A DNA stretch of 64,000 bases, from assembly GCF_030412015.1 (NCBI RefSeq), contig NZ_JASNRD010000001.1:310001-374000 (forward strand), read 5' to 3'. Position numbers and translations under genes: made by a program. The stretch comes from Massilia sp. YIM B02763. Lineage in GTDB: Bacteria > Pseudomonadota > Gammaproteobacteria > Burkholderiales > Burkholderiaceae_D. The notes below the pieces were generated by a model that was not told the DNA's origin, ran no database searches, and saw only the letters and a program-made list of their open reading frames with translations. Positions 17,019 to 27,011 of this stretch are shown in pieces. Within the stretch, counting starts at the first letter, position 1, and every line of letters starts with the position of its first letter.

Positions 17019-18068
17019 ATGCATCGACTCGACCACTACCACATCACCCAGAAAGCGCAGCGCAACTTCAAGCTCGGCTCCGTCCTGGCGCTCCTCGCGC
17101 TCGTCCTGACCACCAGCGTGGCCATGGCGCAGACGCCGGACGCCGCCCTGCCCGGCAAGGGCGTCAAGGTGCAGGCACTGCAAAGCCCCATCGGCGAGGA
17201 GACGTTCCAGACCATGCTCGTGGACCGCGCCCTCGAACAACTGGGCTACGCGCCGCAGCCGATCAAGGAAGTCGACTACCCGACCGCCCACATCGCCATC
17301 GCCAACGGCGACGCGACCTTCCTGGCCGTGCACTGGGACCCGCTGCACCAGGATTACTACGACCACGCGGGCGGCGACGCCAAGCTGCTGCGCACGGGCG
17401 CCTATGCCGGCCCGGCCGCGCAAGGCTACCTGATCGACAAGGCGACGGCCGACAAGTACCACATCACGAATATCGCCCAGCTGCGCGACCCGAAGATCGC
17501 CAGGCTGTTCGACCACGACGGCGACGGCAAGGCCGACCTGACGGGCTGCAATCCGGGCTGGGGCTGCGAGGCGATGATCGAACACCACATGGATGCCTAC
17601 CAGCTGCGCGCCACCGTCCAGCACGTGCAGGGCAGCTATACGGCGCTGATCGCCGACACCATCGGCCGCTACCAGCGCGGCGAGCCGATCCTGTACTACA
17701 CGTGGACGCCCTACTGGGTCAGCGGCGTGCTGGTACCGGGCAAGGACGTCGTGTGGCTGCAGGTGCCGTTCTCGGCGAACCCGCAGCACGCCAATACCCG
17801 GCTCGCCGACGGCAGCGACTACGGCTTTTCCGTCAACACGACGCGCATCGTCGTGAACCGCGCCTGGGCCGAAAAGAATCCGGCGGCCGTCAAGCTGTTC
17901 GAGGTCATGCGCTTGCCGATCGCGGACATCAATGCGCAGAACGAGCGCATGCGCAGCGGGGAGAACACGCAGGCCGACATCGCGCGGCATACGGCGGGGT
18001 GGATCAAGTTTCACCAGCAGCTGTTCGACGGGTGGATCGCGCAGGCGCGGGCGGCGGCGCGGCGCTGA
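17019..18068 (+). CDS. proX: Glycine betaine/L-proline ABC importer, periplasmic binding protein (ProX-like)
   Basis: A 349-residue exported binding protein with a signal peptide ending near MAQ (about residue 38). The stretch [18 protein letters not shown] (about 168-185) is a ProX hallmark, with the paired Cys and Trp typical of the enterobacterial protein. Trp residues that could form the aromatic cage for a quaternary ammonium ligand occur in AVHWDPLH and YYTWTPYW. It completes the three-gene osmoprotectant importer. A GC-rich stem (18082-18099) follows but lacks a U-tract. Confidence 0.9.
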   Translation: MHRLDHYHITQKAQRNFKLGSVLALLALVLTTSVAMAQTPDAALPGKGVKVQALQSPIGEETFQTMLVDRALEQLGYAPQPIKEVDYPTAHIAIANGDATFLAVHWDPLHQDYYDHAGGDAKLLRTGAYAGPAAQGYLIDKATADKYHITNIAQLRDPKIARLFDHDGDGKADLTGCNPGWGCEAMIEHHMDAYQLRATVQHVQGSYTALIADTIGRYQRGEPILYYTWTPYWVSGVLVPGKDVVWLQVPFSANPQHANTRLADGSDYGFSVNTTRIVVNRAWAEKNPAAVKLFEVMRLPIADINAQNERMRSGENTQADIARHTAGWIKFHQQLFDGWIAQARAAARR

Positions 18069-18131
18069 TGCGCGACCGGATGGCTCGCCGACGCGAGCCG
18101 TTCCATGCACGCGCGCGGCGGCGGTCTTGTC

Positions 18132-18161
18132 TTGCCCATCATGTCGTTGATGCGCTATGAT
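18132..18161 (+). promoter_or_regulatory. Promoter of the DUF2946-like/ABC/receptor cluster
   Basis: TTGCCC (18132-18137) and TATGAT (18156-18161) are spaced 18 nt apart. The predicted transcript start near 18168 argues against using in-frame ATGs at or before that point and favours the start at 18285 for the first protein. Confidence 0.45.
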
Positions 18162-18284
18162 TTGGCAATGCCTTTGCATCACGAAGGCCGAACCGACAGC
18201 CGTACGTCATCGTCGCATACTGCTTGCGCGCACATTGAAGCGACTTCATCGCTTCGCGCGCCTGCGTCTTTCCATCAACGGGCC

Positions 18285-18623
18285 ATGCATCTCGCCATCG
18301 AACAAGCCGTCACGCCTGCACGCGCCCTGTCGCGGCTGACCCGTTTCGTGGTGATGGCCTGCATCGCCCTGTTCGCGTTCCAATTGGTGGCCGCCGCCGC
18401 GCACCACCATGAGGACGGCAAGGTCAAGCACCATTGCGCGGCCTGCCATACGGCGGCGCCGGTACTGGGAGATGTCCCGGCCACGCCGCCCTTGCTGCTC
18501 GCCGTCTTCCTTGCAGCCGTCTACCTGCTCGCGCGTGCGCCTGCTCCCATCGTCGTCGTTGCGCCCGCCTACCTGATGCCGCCCGGCCAAGGGCCGCCAT
18601 CGCTCCTCTCCTCGCTTTCCTGA
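18285..18623 (+). CDS. Small His/Cys-rich membrane protein, DUF2946-like
   Basis: A 112-residue protein. A hydrophobic helix (about 22-41) is followed by a metal-ligand-rich loop (HHHEDGKVKHHCAACH, about 42-57), a second helix and a Pro/Gly tail. Such small proteins with a CxxCH-like or His cluster next to TonB receptors are common in copper and other metal loci. A single CxxCH could also be read as a haem site, but its position right after a membrane helix and beside His clusters fits metal binding better. The start is uncertain: an ATG at 18168 would extend it by 39 residues. It precedes an ABC exporter and receptor in the same direction. Confidence 0.6.
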   Translation: MHLAIEQAVTPARALSRLTRFVVMACIALFAFQLVAAAAHHHEDGKVKHHCAACHTAAPVLGDVPATPPLLLAVFLAAVYLLARAPAPIVVVAPAYLMPPGQGPPSLLSSLS

Positions 18624-18977
18624 TCCGCACCACCCTGGTTCGCCGGCGCTGACGCTCGCGCCGTTCCAGTACGAGCACCGCTCGTAGGCCTTCTGCCGCC
18701 GTTACGGTTCGCCCTCGAACCGGACGGTGGCCGCTCGCCTGCGCATTCGTGCCGGACATCCAGGCGGTGCCCCCCATTCGCATGACCCGACGCGCCGCCG
18801 CACGGCGCATCGGGTGCGTCTTCGCGCGCACCAACAACGCCTGAACACGATGAGCTTCGATCCATCGCGCGCCAGCACGGCGCGCTGCATCGCCGCGCCC
18901 GTCCTTGCCGACGGCGCGGCCGCCCCGCCACGCGAGCGGCGTCATCCCGCCACCGCATCCCACTACCGACTCTCGAC
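18624..18977. other. 354-bp gap without a recognisable gene
   Basis: GC-rich sequence between the small membrane protein and the ABC ATPase. Several short open frames exist on both strands, but they are Arg-rich, lack ribosome-binding sites and show no family features. No clear promoter, terminator or repeat was seen. Confidence 0.5.
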
Positions 18978-19724
18978 ATGGAGACCTGCTTGACTACTGC
19001 AACCCACACCGACGCCGTCCTCGAAGCGACAGGCGTCGTCGCCGGCTACGGCCGCAAGACCATCCTGCACGGCCTCGACCTGCACGTGCGCGCCGGCGAG
19101 ATCTACGCCCTGCTCGGCGCGAACGGCGCCGGCAAGACCACGACCCTGAGCCTGTTCCTGGGCTTCGTCGCCCCGTCCGCCGGCCAGGTGCGGGTGCACC
19201 GCGCGGACCCGGCCGCGTCGCCCGAGGAAGCGCGCCGGCGCCTCGCCTACATCCCGGAAAACGTCGCGCTGTACGAACACCTGAGCGCGCGGGAGAACGT
19301 CGCCTACCTGCTCGCCCTCGCCGGCCAGTCGGCGGCGGATGCGCCGATCGATGCGTCGCTGGCGGCGGCGGGCCTGGCCGCGGACGCGTTCGACCGCCGT
19401 GTCGCCGGCTTCTCGAAAGGCATGCGCCAGAAGGTGGCGATCGGCCTGGCGCTTGCGCGCCGCGTCCCCGTCCTGCTGCTCGACGAACCCACGTCGGGAC
19501 TGGACCCGCAGGCGACGGCGGAATTCAACCGCCTGCTCGGCGTGCTGCGCGGCGAAGGCGTGGCCGTGCTGATGGTCACCCACGACCTGCTGGGCGCGGC
19601 CGACGTCGCCGACCGCATCGGCTTCCTGGACGCAGGGCGCCTGGTCGAGGAAGTGGCCGCGACGGGCGCCGACCGCTTCGACGTGCGGTCCCTGCACCGC
19701 CGCTACGGAGGGCAAGCCGCATGA
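18978..19724 (+). CDS. ABC exporter ATPase
   Basis: A 248-residue ABC ATPase with Walker A GANGAGKTT (about 47-55), signature FSKGMRQK (about 144-151) and Walker B VLLLDEPTSGLD (about 163-174), the form used with ABC-2 type permeases. The TTG at 18990 may be the true start: the GGAG of the nominal ATG-GAG codons sits 6-8 nt before it as a ribosome-binding site. The stop overlaps the ATG of the first DUF3526 permease. It probably energises export or periplasmic maturation linked to the receptor downstream. Confidence 0.88.
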   Translation: METCLTTATHTDAVLEATGVVAGYGRKTILHGLDLHVRAGEIYALLGANGAGKTTTLSLFLGFVAPSAGQVRVHRADPAASPEEARRRLAYIPENVALYEHLSARENVAYLLALAGQSAADAPIDASLAAAGLAADAFDRRVAGFSKGMRQKVAIGLALARRVPVLLLDEPTSGLDPQATAEFNRLLGVLRGEGVAVLMVTHDLLGAADVADRIGFLDAGRLVEEVAATGADRFDVRSLHRRYGGQAA

Positions 19725-21151
19725 ACATCGCCATCCGCATCGCCCGCGACGAATGGCGCTGCCTGTTCCGCGACCGCGCCGCCGTCTCGAGCCTCGTGCT
19801 GCTGGTCGTGCTCACGCTGCTGGCCGTCCTGAACGCCCGCGAGCACCAGCGCAGCGTCGCCGCCGAGCGCGCGCATTACCAGGCCGAGGCGAACCGCGCG
19901 TTCGAAGCGCAGCCGGACCGCCATCCGCACCGCATGGTGCACTTCGGCCACTTCCTGTTCCGCCCCCTCAATCCCCTGGCGGCGTTCGATCCCGGCATCG
20001 ACGGCTATACCGGCAACACCATGTTCCTCGAAGGGCACCGCCAGAACAGCGCGAACTTCGGCGACGTGCGCCAGCATTCGCTGCTGCTGCGCTTCGGCCA
20101 GCTCACGCCCGCCTTCGTGCTGCAGGTGCTGACGCCGCTGCTGCTCGTGTTCTTCGGCCATGCCGGGGTGGCGCGCGAGCGCGAATCCGGGACGCTGCGC
20201 GTGCTGCTCGCGCAAGGCGTGCGCAGCCGCGACGTCGTGCTGGGCAAATGGCTTGCCCTGGCGGGCTTCGCCGGCCTGGCGCTGGCGCCGGCGCTGCTGG
20301 GGCTGGCCTGGCTGGCGGCGAGCGGCCAGGCGGCGTGGCCGCCCGTGCTCCTGCTCGGCGCCGCCTACGCCGGCTGGCTGGCCCTGTGGACGCTGGCGGT
20401 GGTCGCGGTGTCCACGCTCTGCCGGCGCGGCCGCGATGCATTGCTGGCGCTGCTGACCGCATGGGCGCTCGTGGTCGTCATGGTGCCCCGCTGGGCGCCG
20501 GACGTGGCCAACGCCGTCGTCGTCCTGCCCAGCCGTGTCGAGGACAACATCAACGTGCAGCGCGACTATCTGGCCCTGGGCAACGCCCACGATCCGGGCG
20601 ACCCGAAATTCGCCGCCTTCCGTGCCGGCCTGCTGCAGCGCTACGGCGTGTCCCGTATCGAGGACCTGCCGGTCAACTACAAGGGCCTCGTCGGGATCGA
20701 GGGCGAACGCCAGTCCAGCGCCTTGTTCGGCCGCTATGCGGACGCCGCGTTCGACCGCCAGGAGCGACAGGGCGCCGTGGTCGACGCGTTCGGCTGGATC
20801 AGCCCCACGCTGGCCTTGCGCCGGCTTTCGATGACGGCATCCGGAACCGACCTCGCGGCCTACCGCCGCTTCCTCGACCAGGCCGAGCGCTATCGCTACG
20901 ACCTCGTGCAAGGACTGAACCGTCTGCAGGCGCAGGAGTTGCGCTATGCGGACGACACCAACCCCGACAAGGAGAACCGCGTGTCACGCATCCATTGGAA
21001 GGCATTCCCGGAATTCCACTACGCCCCGACGCCGCTGGCGGATACCCTGCGCAAGGCGCTGCCGGCCGGCCTGGTGCTGCTGGCCTGGATCGGCGCGGCC
21101 GCCGCGCTGGCCTGGTGGCTCGCGGCACGCCTGGGGAGGGCCGTGCGATGA
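19721..21151 (+). CDS. ABC-2 type permease with DUF3526 (first)
   Basis: A 476-residue membrane protein. A first helix (about 20-37) is followed by a large extracytoplasmic domain, then a cluster of five helices (about 128-270) and a second soluble domain, closing with a final helix (about 447-466). This is the DUF3526 ABC-2 architecture. The start overlaps the ATPase stop by 4 nt and its own stop overlaps the next permease. The transported substrate is unknown. Confidence 0.8.
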   Translation: MNIAIRIARDEWRCLFRDRAAVSSLVLLVVLTLLAVLNAREHQRSVAAERAHYQAEANRAFEAQPDRHPHRMVHFGHFLFRPLNPLAAFDPGIDGYTGNTMFLEGHRQNSANFGDVRQHSLLLRFGQLTPAFVLQVLTPLLLVFFGHAGVARERESGTLRVLLAQGVRSRDVVLGKWLALAGFAGLALAPALLGLAWLAASGQAAWPPVLLLGAAYAGWLALWTLAVVAVSTLCRRGRDALLALLTAWALVVVMVPRWAPDVANAVVVLPSRVEDNINVQRDYLALGNAHDPGDPKFAAFRAGLLQRYGVSRIEDLPVNYKGLVGIEGERQSSALFGRYADAAFDRQERQGAVVDAFGWISPTLALRRLSMTASGTDLAAYRRFLDQAERYRYDLVQGLNRLQAQELRYADDTNPDKENRVSRIHWKAFPEFHYAPTPLADTLRKALPAGLVLLAWIGAAAALAWWLAARLGRAVR

Positions 21152-22503
21152 GCGCCCTGTCCTTCGAACTGCGCCTCCTGATGCGCTCGCGCCCCATGGC
21201 GGCGGCGCTCCTGCTGCTGTTGCTGCTGTCCTCGCTCGCCGTCTGGTCGGGGCTGCACGAAGTCGCGCGCCAGCGCCAGACGATCGCCCGGGTCGGCCCC
21301 CTGAACGAGCAGGACGTCGCGGCCGTGGCGCGCACGCATGCCGACAGTCCCAACGGCGGCGACGTCGCCTACTACACCTTCTACACCACGGCCGACCCGC
21401 CTTCCGACGCCGCCTTCCTCGCGATCGGCATGCGCGACGTCGCCCCTTACGTGCTGCGCGTGCGGGCCCTCGGCCTGCAGGCACAGCTGTACGACGGCGA
21501 GACGTTCAATCCCGAGCTGGCGCTGGCGGGACGGTTCGACTTCGCGTTCGTGCTGATCTATCTCGCGCCGCTGTTCGTCATCGCGCTGCTGCACGACGTG
21601 CTGTCGGGCGAACGGCAGGCCGGGCGCCTGCGGATGCTGCTGGCGCTGCCGCATGGCGCGCGGGCCTGGCGCCGGCGCGTGCTGCTGCGCTGCGTGCTGG
21701 TGTTCGCCTGCCTGGCGCTGCCCGCCTGCGCCGGGATGGTGGCCGCGTCGACCGGCGTGGCGGTTGCGGGCATCGTGCTGGCTACCACGGCCGCCTACAT
21801 CGCCTTCTGGACGGGCATCTCGCTGCTGGTCGCCACGCGCGGCTGGCGCTCGGTGGCCAATGCGACCACCCTGATGGGCGCCTGGGCCGTGCTGACGCTG
21901 GTGCTGCCGGCGCTGGCCAACGTGATGCTGACACGCGCCGTTCCCGTCCACCAGGGCGTCGACCTGATGATGGCGCAACGCCAGGCCGTGCACGGCGCAT
22001 GGGAAATCCCGCGCGAGGAAACGATGCGCAGGTTCTTCGCCGGGCATCCGGAGTGGCGGGACACGGCGCCGCTGCCGTCGCGCTTCCACTGGAAATGGTA
22101 TTTCGCCTTCCACCAGGTCGGCGACGAGAGCGTGGCGGCGCAGGCGCGCGACTACCGCGCGGGACTGGACGCGCGCCAGGCCTGGAGCGATCGACTCGGC
22201 TGGCTGCTCCCCGGCGTGGGCGCCCAGGCGATCCTGCATCGCCTGGCCGCTACCGACCTGCCGGCGCAACTGGCCTACCAGGACCGCATCGCGGCCTTCC
22301 ACCGCCGCATCCGGGAATTCTACTACCCCTACCTTTTCCGCGACCGCCCGTTCAGACAAGCCGATTACGCGCGCCGCCCCGTCTATGATGCGCGTCCCGC
22401 CGCCGCGGCGTATCCGGCCGGAGGCATCGCCGCGCTGTGCGCCCTGTCCGTGCTGGTGTTCGCATGGGGGATCGCGCGCCTTGGCCGTCTGCGCGCGGCC
22501 TAG
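21148..22503 (+). CDS. ABC-2 type permease with DUF3526 (second)
   Basis: A 451-residue relative of the preceding permease with the same layout: helix at about 17-35, extracytoplasmic domain, helices at about 127-265, a second extracytoplasmic domain with FHWKWYFAFHQVGDES, and a last helix at about 425-443. Paired DUF3526 permeases probably form the heterodimeric membrane part of the exporter. A TonB-dependent receptor gene starts 56 bp downstream on the same strand, an arrangement that suggests export of, or response to, the ligand taken up by the receptor. Confidence 0.8.
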   Translation: MSALSFELRLLMRSRPMAAALLLLLLLSSLAVWSGLHEVARQRQTIARVGPLNEQDVAAVARTHADSPNGGDVAYYTFYTTADPPSDAAFLAIGMRDVAPYVLRVRALGLQAQLYDGETFNPELALAGRFDFAFVLIYLAPLFVIALLHDVLSGERQAGRLRMLLALPHGARAWRRRVLLRCVLVFACLALPACAGMVAASTGVAVAGIVLATTAAYIAFWTGISLLVATRGWRSVANATTLMGAWAVLTLVLPALANVMLTRAVPVHQGVDLMMAQRQAVHGAWEIPREETMRRFFAGHPEWRDTAPLPSRFHWKWYFAFHQVGDESVAAQARDYRAGLDARQAWSDRLGWLLPGVGAQAILHRLAATDLPAQLAYQDRIAAFHRRIREFYYPYLFRDRPFRQADYARRPVYDARPAAAAYPAGGIAALCALSVLVFAWGIARLGRLRAA

Positions 22504-22559
22504 CGCTCCCGCCCAATGACAACCCGACTCATTCAACCATTCGAGCACCCGGAGTACCG

Positions 22560-24659
22560 ATGACGTTTCCTTCCCGCTTTACCTTCCCGCCCGCGCGCAT
22601 GCGTGCGCTCCCCCTGGCCGCCCTTCTCGCCTGCGCCGCCGGCCACGTCCACGCCGACGACGATCCTGCATCCGACGGCACTGCGCACGTCGTCGAAGTC
22701 AGGGGCAGCCGCGACGGCGAGGACCGCACGGCGCCGGGCATCGGCGCGCGCGCCCTGCCCGGCAGCGTGACCACCGTGACGGCGCAGGACATCGCCACGC
22801 TGGATGTCGGCCGCGATATTTCCAACATCTTCAAGCGGGTGCCCGGCGTCGTCGCGCACAACATCGACCAGGGCGACACCGGCAACGGCTTCCGCATGCG
22901 CGGCTTCGCGACCCAGGGCACGCACGGCGCCGACACGGCCATCCACATCGACGGCGTGCCGCAGAACATCCCGTCCAGCCAGGGCGGCGCGGGACACGGT
23001 CCGGCGTTCCTCGAATGGATGACGGCGGACATGGTCGGCACGGTGGACGTCATCAAGGGGCCGGTCTCGGCCCTGTTCGGCGACCAGAACCGCGCCGGAT
23101 CGGTGGCGATCGCCACCCGCGAGGGCGGCGCGGAGACGCCGTCCAGCGCCGCGCTGACGCTGGAAAGCTATGGCGGGCGGCGCGCATCGCTGGTGCTGTC
23201 GGGCGACCACGGCAAGGTGCGCTCCTTGCTGGTGGCCGACCGCTACCTCAGCGACGGTTTTCGCCATGGCGCCAACAACAAGCGCGCGAACCTGTTCTGG
23301 AAACTGTCCACCACCATCGGCGACGGCGTCTACAGCCTGCGCGCGAGCTATTACGAATCCGACTTCGCCGGCGCCGGCTACCTGTCGCTGCCGGCGCTGG
23401 ATGCCGGGCTCGACCCGCATGCGACCATGTACGGCCTGCCCGGCTTCGGCGATGCCCACCGCAAGACGGTCGTGTTCAACCGCCGCCCGGCGTCCGGCGA
23501 AGCGGGCTGGTTCGCCACCGCCTATGCCGAGGATTTCCAGCGCAGCCGCGCGATCCAGACGAGCCCCGTGCTGCATACCTACGGCTACGACGACCGCGAC
23601 ATCCTCGGCGCCCGCCTGGGCACGACCTGGACCGTCGGCGCCGACGGCATCCTGACGGCGGGCGTCGAGGCGCGCCAGGACAAGGGCATCGCCTATCGCC
23701 GCCAGTACCAGTCCTACCAGCCGACGGCACGCTACATCAACAGCCAGGACCTCGACCTGCTCACCTACGGCGCGTTCGCCCAGGCCCAGTACCGCGTGCT
23801 GCCGGTCCTGAAGCTGCACGGCGGCATCCGCTACGACCGCTTCGACTACGACATCGCCAACCTGAAGCTGCCGGCGGCCAGCACCGGCTACCGCAGCTCG
23901 GTCGTCACGCCCAAGTACGGCGCCATCTGGAGCGCGATGCCCGACCTCGAACTGTTCGCCAACGTGGCGCAGGGCTTCCGCTCCCCGGCCGCCGAGCAGA
24001 TCAGCGCCAGCGGCAGCCTGGGGCCGCTGGGCGCCCCGGGCGGCAGGAGCAATACCGGCATCGAGCCGAGCAAGGTCCGCTCGCATGACGCCGGCTTCAA
24101 CGCGCGCCTGGGCGAGGACTGGACGATGTCCGGGGCCGTGTACGCCATCAAGAACGACGACGAGATCGTCAACACGGCACCCGACGTCTACGTGGCCTCG
24201 GGCCGCACGACGAGGCGGGGCGTCGAATTCGACGTGCGCTACCAGCCCAGCCGCGCCTGGAGCGGCTACCTGAGCTACGGGCGCATCCTGCGCGCGCAGC
24301 TGGACAACCCGGCACCCGGCGCGGGTGCCTTGCTCTCCGTACCCGCCCATACGTGGAAAGCCGGCGCGCAGCATCGCGGCGCCCTCGGTCCCGGCATGCT
24401 GACGGTGAACGGCGACGTGTACGTCACCGCGCGCAACCCCTACTACATGGGCAGCCCGCTGGCCCGGCGCGACATGCCCACCTTCGTGCGCTACGACGTG
24501 AAGGCGACCTACGACGTCGGCAAGCTGCAGGGTTCCGTCTTCTTCACGCTGCAGCCGCACGAGTTTGCCAGCGATATCGCCTACGGCACCGCGACAGGGC
24601 TGCTGGTGTCGACTGTGCCGCGGACGCAGGGGGGTGCGTCGTTGCGTTATTACTTCTGA
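22560..24659 (+). CDS. TonB-dependent outer-membrane receptor
   Basis: A 699-residue receptor with a signal peptide (to about residue 33). The plug domain (about 45-170) has VEVRGSR as the TonB-box-like region, FKRVPGVVAHNI and VDVIKGPVSALFGDQNRAGSVAI. A 22-strand barrel follows, ending in LRYYF. It imports a ligand across the outer membrane using TonB energy. The ligand is unknown; the neighbouring His/Cys-rich protein and ABC exporter make a metal or metallophore plausible. The ATG at 22560 has a GGAG site 6 nt upstream. Confidence 0.88.
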   Translation: MTFPSRFTFPPARMRALPLAALLACAAGHVHADDDPASDGTAHVVEVRGSRDGEDRTAPGIGARALPGSVTTVTAQDIATLDVGRDISNIFKRVPGVVAHNIDQGDTGNGFRMRGFATQGTHGADTAIHIDGVPQNIPSSQGGAGHGPAFLEWMTADMVGTVDVIKGPVSALFGDQNRAGSVAIATREGGAETPSSAALTLESYGGRRASLVLSGDHGKVRSLLVADRYLSDGFRHGANNKRANLFWKLSTTIGDGVYSLRASYYESDFAGAGYLSLPALDAGLDPHATMYGLPGFGDAHRKTVVFNRRPASGEAGWFATAYAEDFQRSRAIQTSPVLHTYGYDDRDILGARLGTTWTVGADGILTAGVEARQDKGIAYRRQYQSYQPTARYINSQDLDLLTYGAFAQAQYRVLPVLKLHGGIRYDRFDYDIANLKLPAASTGYRSSVVTPKYGAIWSAMPDLELFANVAQGFRSPAAEQISASGSLGPLGAPGGRSNTGIEPSKVRSHDAGFNARLGEDWTMSGAVYAIKNDDEIVNTAPDVYVASGRTTRRGVEFDVRYQPSRAWSGYLSYGRILRAQLDNPAPGAGALLSVPAHTWKAGAQHRGALGPGMLTVNGDVYVTARNPYYMGSPLARRDMPTFVRYDVKATYDVGKLQGSVFFTLQPHEFASDIAYGTATGLLVSTVPRTQGGASLRYYF

Positions 24660-25336
24660 TGGGCGAAGCGGGCCGGGCTGGTGGGCGGCGGGCGGTGATG
24701 CGCCGACCACCTGCCCGGGGTGACGTAACGCCAAGAAATATTCCTTAAAAAAAGCTCGCCAAGGCGAGCTTTGACCGTCTGTCGGCCGCCACTGCCCTGC
24801 TGGCCGGAACCGGCGTGCGCGAACTTTCTACGTGCCGTATCGCAATGCAATTGACACAAGAATGCAAATCGGCCAGACTCGGTACTGTTGATGTTAGCGC
24901 TATATCTTTCGTGATATAGGATGTTACCAAACAGCCCGATACCGATGCACCCTGTCGCCGCTTCTGTTCACCTGCCTCATCACCTCGCCAGCGCGCTGCT
25001 GACGGGTCATGTCGGGTGTTGTCCTTCGCCCGTCGGCGGCACCGGCATCGTCACGGGCGCTCGCCGAGCCGAGGACCGCGGCCATTCCACGTTCACGGTC
25101 GGCGGGCATCCCCTTCGCATGATCCGTAGCGGCCGCAGGGATGGCCTGGCAGGCTCGACCGCTGGCCGGAACGTCGGTCTCGGCAATACACTGTTGCACA
25201 AGGAGAGATTGGCGCGCCGTTGAGGCCGCCCAGGAAACCGGTCGCACCACGGCGGCAAGTGTCGCAGAACACGCCGCGCCACCATGATTGAAACGGCACC
25301 CCATTACGGATGCAATAACAAACCAAGGAGACTACG
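24660..25336. other. 677-bp gap without a recognisable protein gene
   Basis: It contains the hairpin at 24751-24772, a small inverted repeat CTATATC-N6-GATATAG (about 24899-24918) in an AT-rich patch, and no open frame with family features or a good ribosome-binding site on either strand. It separates the receptor from the sugar porter and could hold a small RNA on the minus strand or a regulatory region for the porter. Confidence 0.5.
24745..24772 (-). terminator. Intrinsic terminator-like hairpin, best oriented on the minus strand
   Basis: AAAGCTCGCC / GGCGAGCTTT form a stem of at least 9 bp. On the minus strand it is followed by a run of seven U; on the plus strand only three U follow. 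No minus-strand protein gene lies upstream of it, so it either ends an unrecognised small RNA or weakly terminates the receptor transcript. Confidence 0.55.
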
Positions 25337-26773
25337 ATGCACCAAGTTGCTGTCGACAACACAACTACCCCCATCCAGGAGACGGAAAATACCCGTCTCA
25401 TCATTCTGATCAGCTGCGTCGCCACCATCGGCGGCTTCCTGTTCGGCTTCGACAGCGGCGTCATCAACGGCACCGTCGACGGCCTGAAGCAGACCTTCCA
25501 TTCGACGGCCGCCGAGCTGGGATTCGAAGTCGCCTCGATGCTGCTGGGCTGCGCCGTCGGCGCCTTCTCCGCCGGCCGCCTGGGCGACCTGTGGGGGCGC
25601 CGTACCGTGCTGCTCATCTCGTCCCTGATGTTCCTGCTGTCGGCATTGGGCGCGGGCTTTGCGACGAATTCGGCCTTCTTCATTGCCGCGCGCGTGCTGG
25701 GCGGCTTTGCCGTCGGCGCGGCCAGCGTGATGTCGCCGGCCTACATCGCCGAGGTGGCCTCGGCCCGCTACCGTGGCCGGCTGGCGACGGTGCAGCAGAT
25801 CGCCATCATCAGCGGCCTGTTCTGCGCGTTCCTGAGCAACTACCTGCTGGCCCAGTCGGCCGGTGGCTCGGTCGGCGTGCTGTGGCTGGGACAAGAAGCC
25901 TGGCGCTGGATGTTCTGGATGATGGCGTTCCCCTCCGTGCTGTTCCTGCTGCTGCTGCTGACGATCCCGGAAAGCCCGCGCTTCCTCGTCGTCAAGAAGC
26001 GCAAGGACGAAGCAATGGCCGTGCTCGAGCGCCTGTACGGCGCGGCCGCCGCGCGCACGAAGTTCAACGCGATTACCGTTTCGCTGTCGGAAGACCAGCA
26101 CCGTCCGCGCCTGTCGGACCTGGTCAGCAAGGCGACCGGCAAGCTGCGTCCGATCGTCTGGATCGGCATCGGCCTCGCGACCTTCCAGCAACTCGTCGGC
26201 ATTAACGTGGTGTTCTATTACGGCGCGGTGCTGTGGCAGGCCGTGGGCTTCTCCGAGAGCGATGCCCTGCTGATCAACGTGCTGTCCGGCGGCCTGAGCA
26301 TCGGCGCCTGCATCGTCACCGTCTTCCTGATCGACCGGATCGGCCGCAAGCCCCTGCTGTGGATCGGCTCGACCGGCATGGCGGCGACGCTCGGCCTGGT
26401 GACGTACGCCTTCGCCAGCGCCACGCTCGACGCCGGCGGCAAGCTGGCCCTGTCCGGCTCGATGGGCATGCTGGCCCTGGTCGCGGCAAACCTGTACGTC
26501 ATCTTCTTCAACATGTCGTGGGGACCGGTAATGTGGGTCATGCTGGGCGAAATGTTCCCGAACCAGATCCGCGGTTCCGGCCTGGCGGTTGCCGGCGCAG
26601 CCCAGTGGACGGCCAATTTCCTGATCACGGTGACCTTCCCGGTCCTGCTGACCGGCATCGGCCTGGCTGGCGCCTATGGCCTGTACACCCTGGCTGCGAT
26701 CGTGTCGATCTTCTTCGTGCTGCGCTATGTGCACGAAACGCGCGGCAAGGAATTGGAGCAGATGGAAGGGTGA
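25337..26773 (+). CDS. Sugar porter-family MFS symporter
   Basis: A 478-residue, twelve-helix sugar porter. Family signatures are FGFDSGVINGT in helix 1, GRLGDLWGRRTVL in loop 2-3, PESPRFLV at the end of helix 6, QQLVGINVVFYY in helix 7 and DRIGRKPLL in loop 8-9. These define proton-coupled hexose or pentose uptake (GalP/XylE type). The specific sugar is not readable. It has a good AAGGAG site before the ATG at 25337 and appears to be transcribed alone. Confidence 0.9.
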   Translation: MHQVAVDNTTTPIQETENTRLIILISCVATIGGFLFGFDSGVINGTVDGLKQTFHSTAAELGFEVASMLLGCAVGAFSAGRLGDLWGRRTVLLISSLMFLLSALGAGFATNSAFFIAARVLGGFAVGAASVMSPAYIAEVASARYRGRLATVQQIAIISGLFCAFLSNYLLAQSAGGSVGVLWLGQEAWRWMFWMMAFPSVLFLLLLLTIPESPRFLVVKKRKDEAMAVLERLYGAAAARTKFNAITVSLSEDQHRPRLSDLVSKATGKLRPIVWIGIGLATFQQLVGINVVFYYGAVLWQAVGFSESDALLINVLSGGLSIGACIVTVFLIDRIGRKPLLWIGSTGMAATLGLVTYAFASATLDAGGKLALSGSMGMLALVAANLYVIFFNMSWGPVMWVMLGEMFPNQIRGSGLAVAGAAQWTANFLITVTFPVLLTGIGLAGAYGLYTLAAIVSIFFVLRYVHETRGKELEQMEG

Positions 26774-26846
26774 GTGGGTACGGCGCGGCCGCCTGCAACA
26801 GTGCGGCCAGTGTCCGAGGGCTGACGCCCTCGTTCTCGTACAAAAG

Positions 26847-26887
26847 CGAAAAGCCGTTGATCGTTCGAATCGAATGATCAACGGCTT
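26847..26887 (-). terminator. Terminator at the end of the NADAR operon
   Basis: AAGCCGTTGATC and GATCAACGGCTT form a perfect 12-bp stem with a 13-nt loop. On the minus strand the stem is followed by a U-rich tail (TTTTCGCTTTT). It lies about 125 nt after the NADAR stop and may also serve the convergent sugar porter. Confidence 0.6.
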
Positions 26888-27011
26888 GTTCAGTTGCACG
26901 TATCAGGGAGCGATGACGACGATCCCGATTCCATGTTACCTCCTCATGGCCATCGCAGCCGCATTGGTCAGGTCTGGATGCAAGCGCGCTGCCCAGCTTG
27001 GCCGTATTGGA

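Noticed and set aside
18082-18099. GC-rich stem after proX as a terminator
   Set aside because: No U-tract follows the stem.
24924-25304. Minus-strand frame of 126 codons in the receptor-porter gap
   Set aside because: Low-complexity composition, no ribosome-binding site and no family feature.
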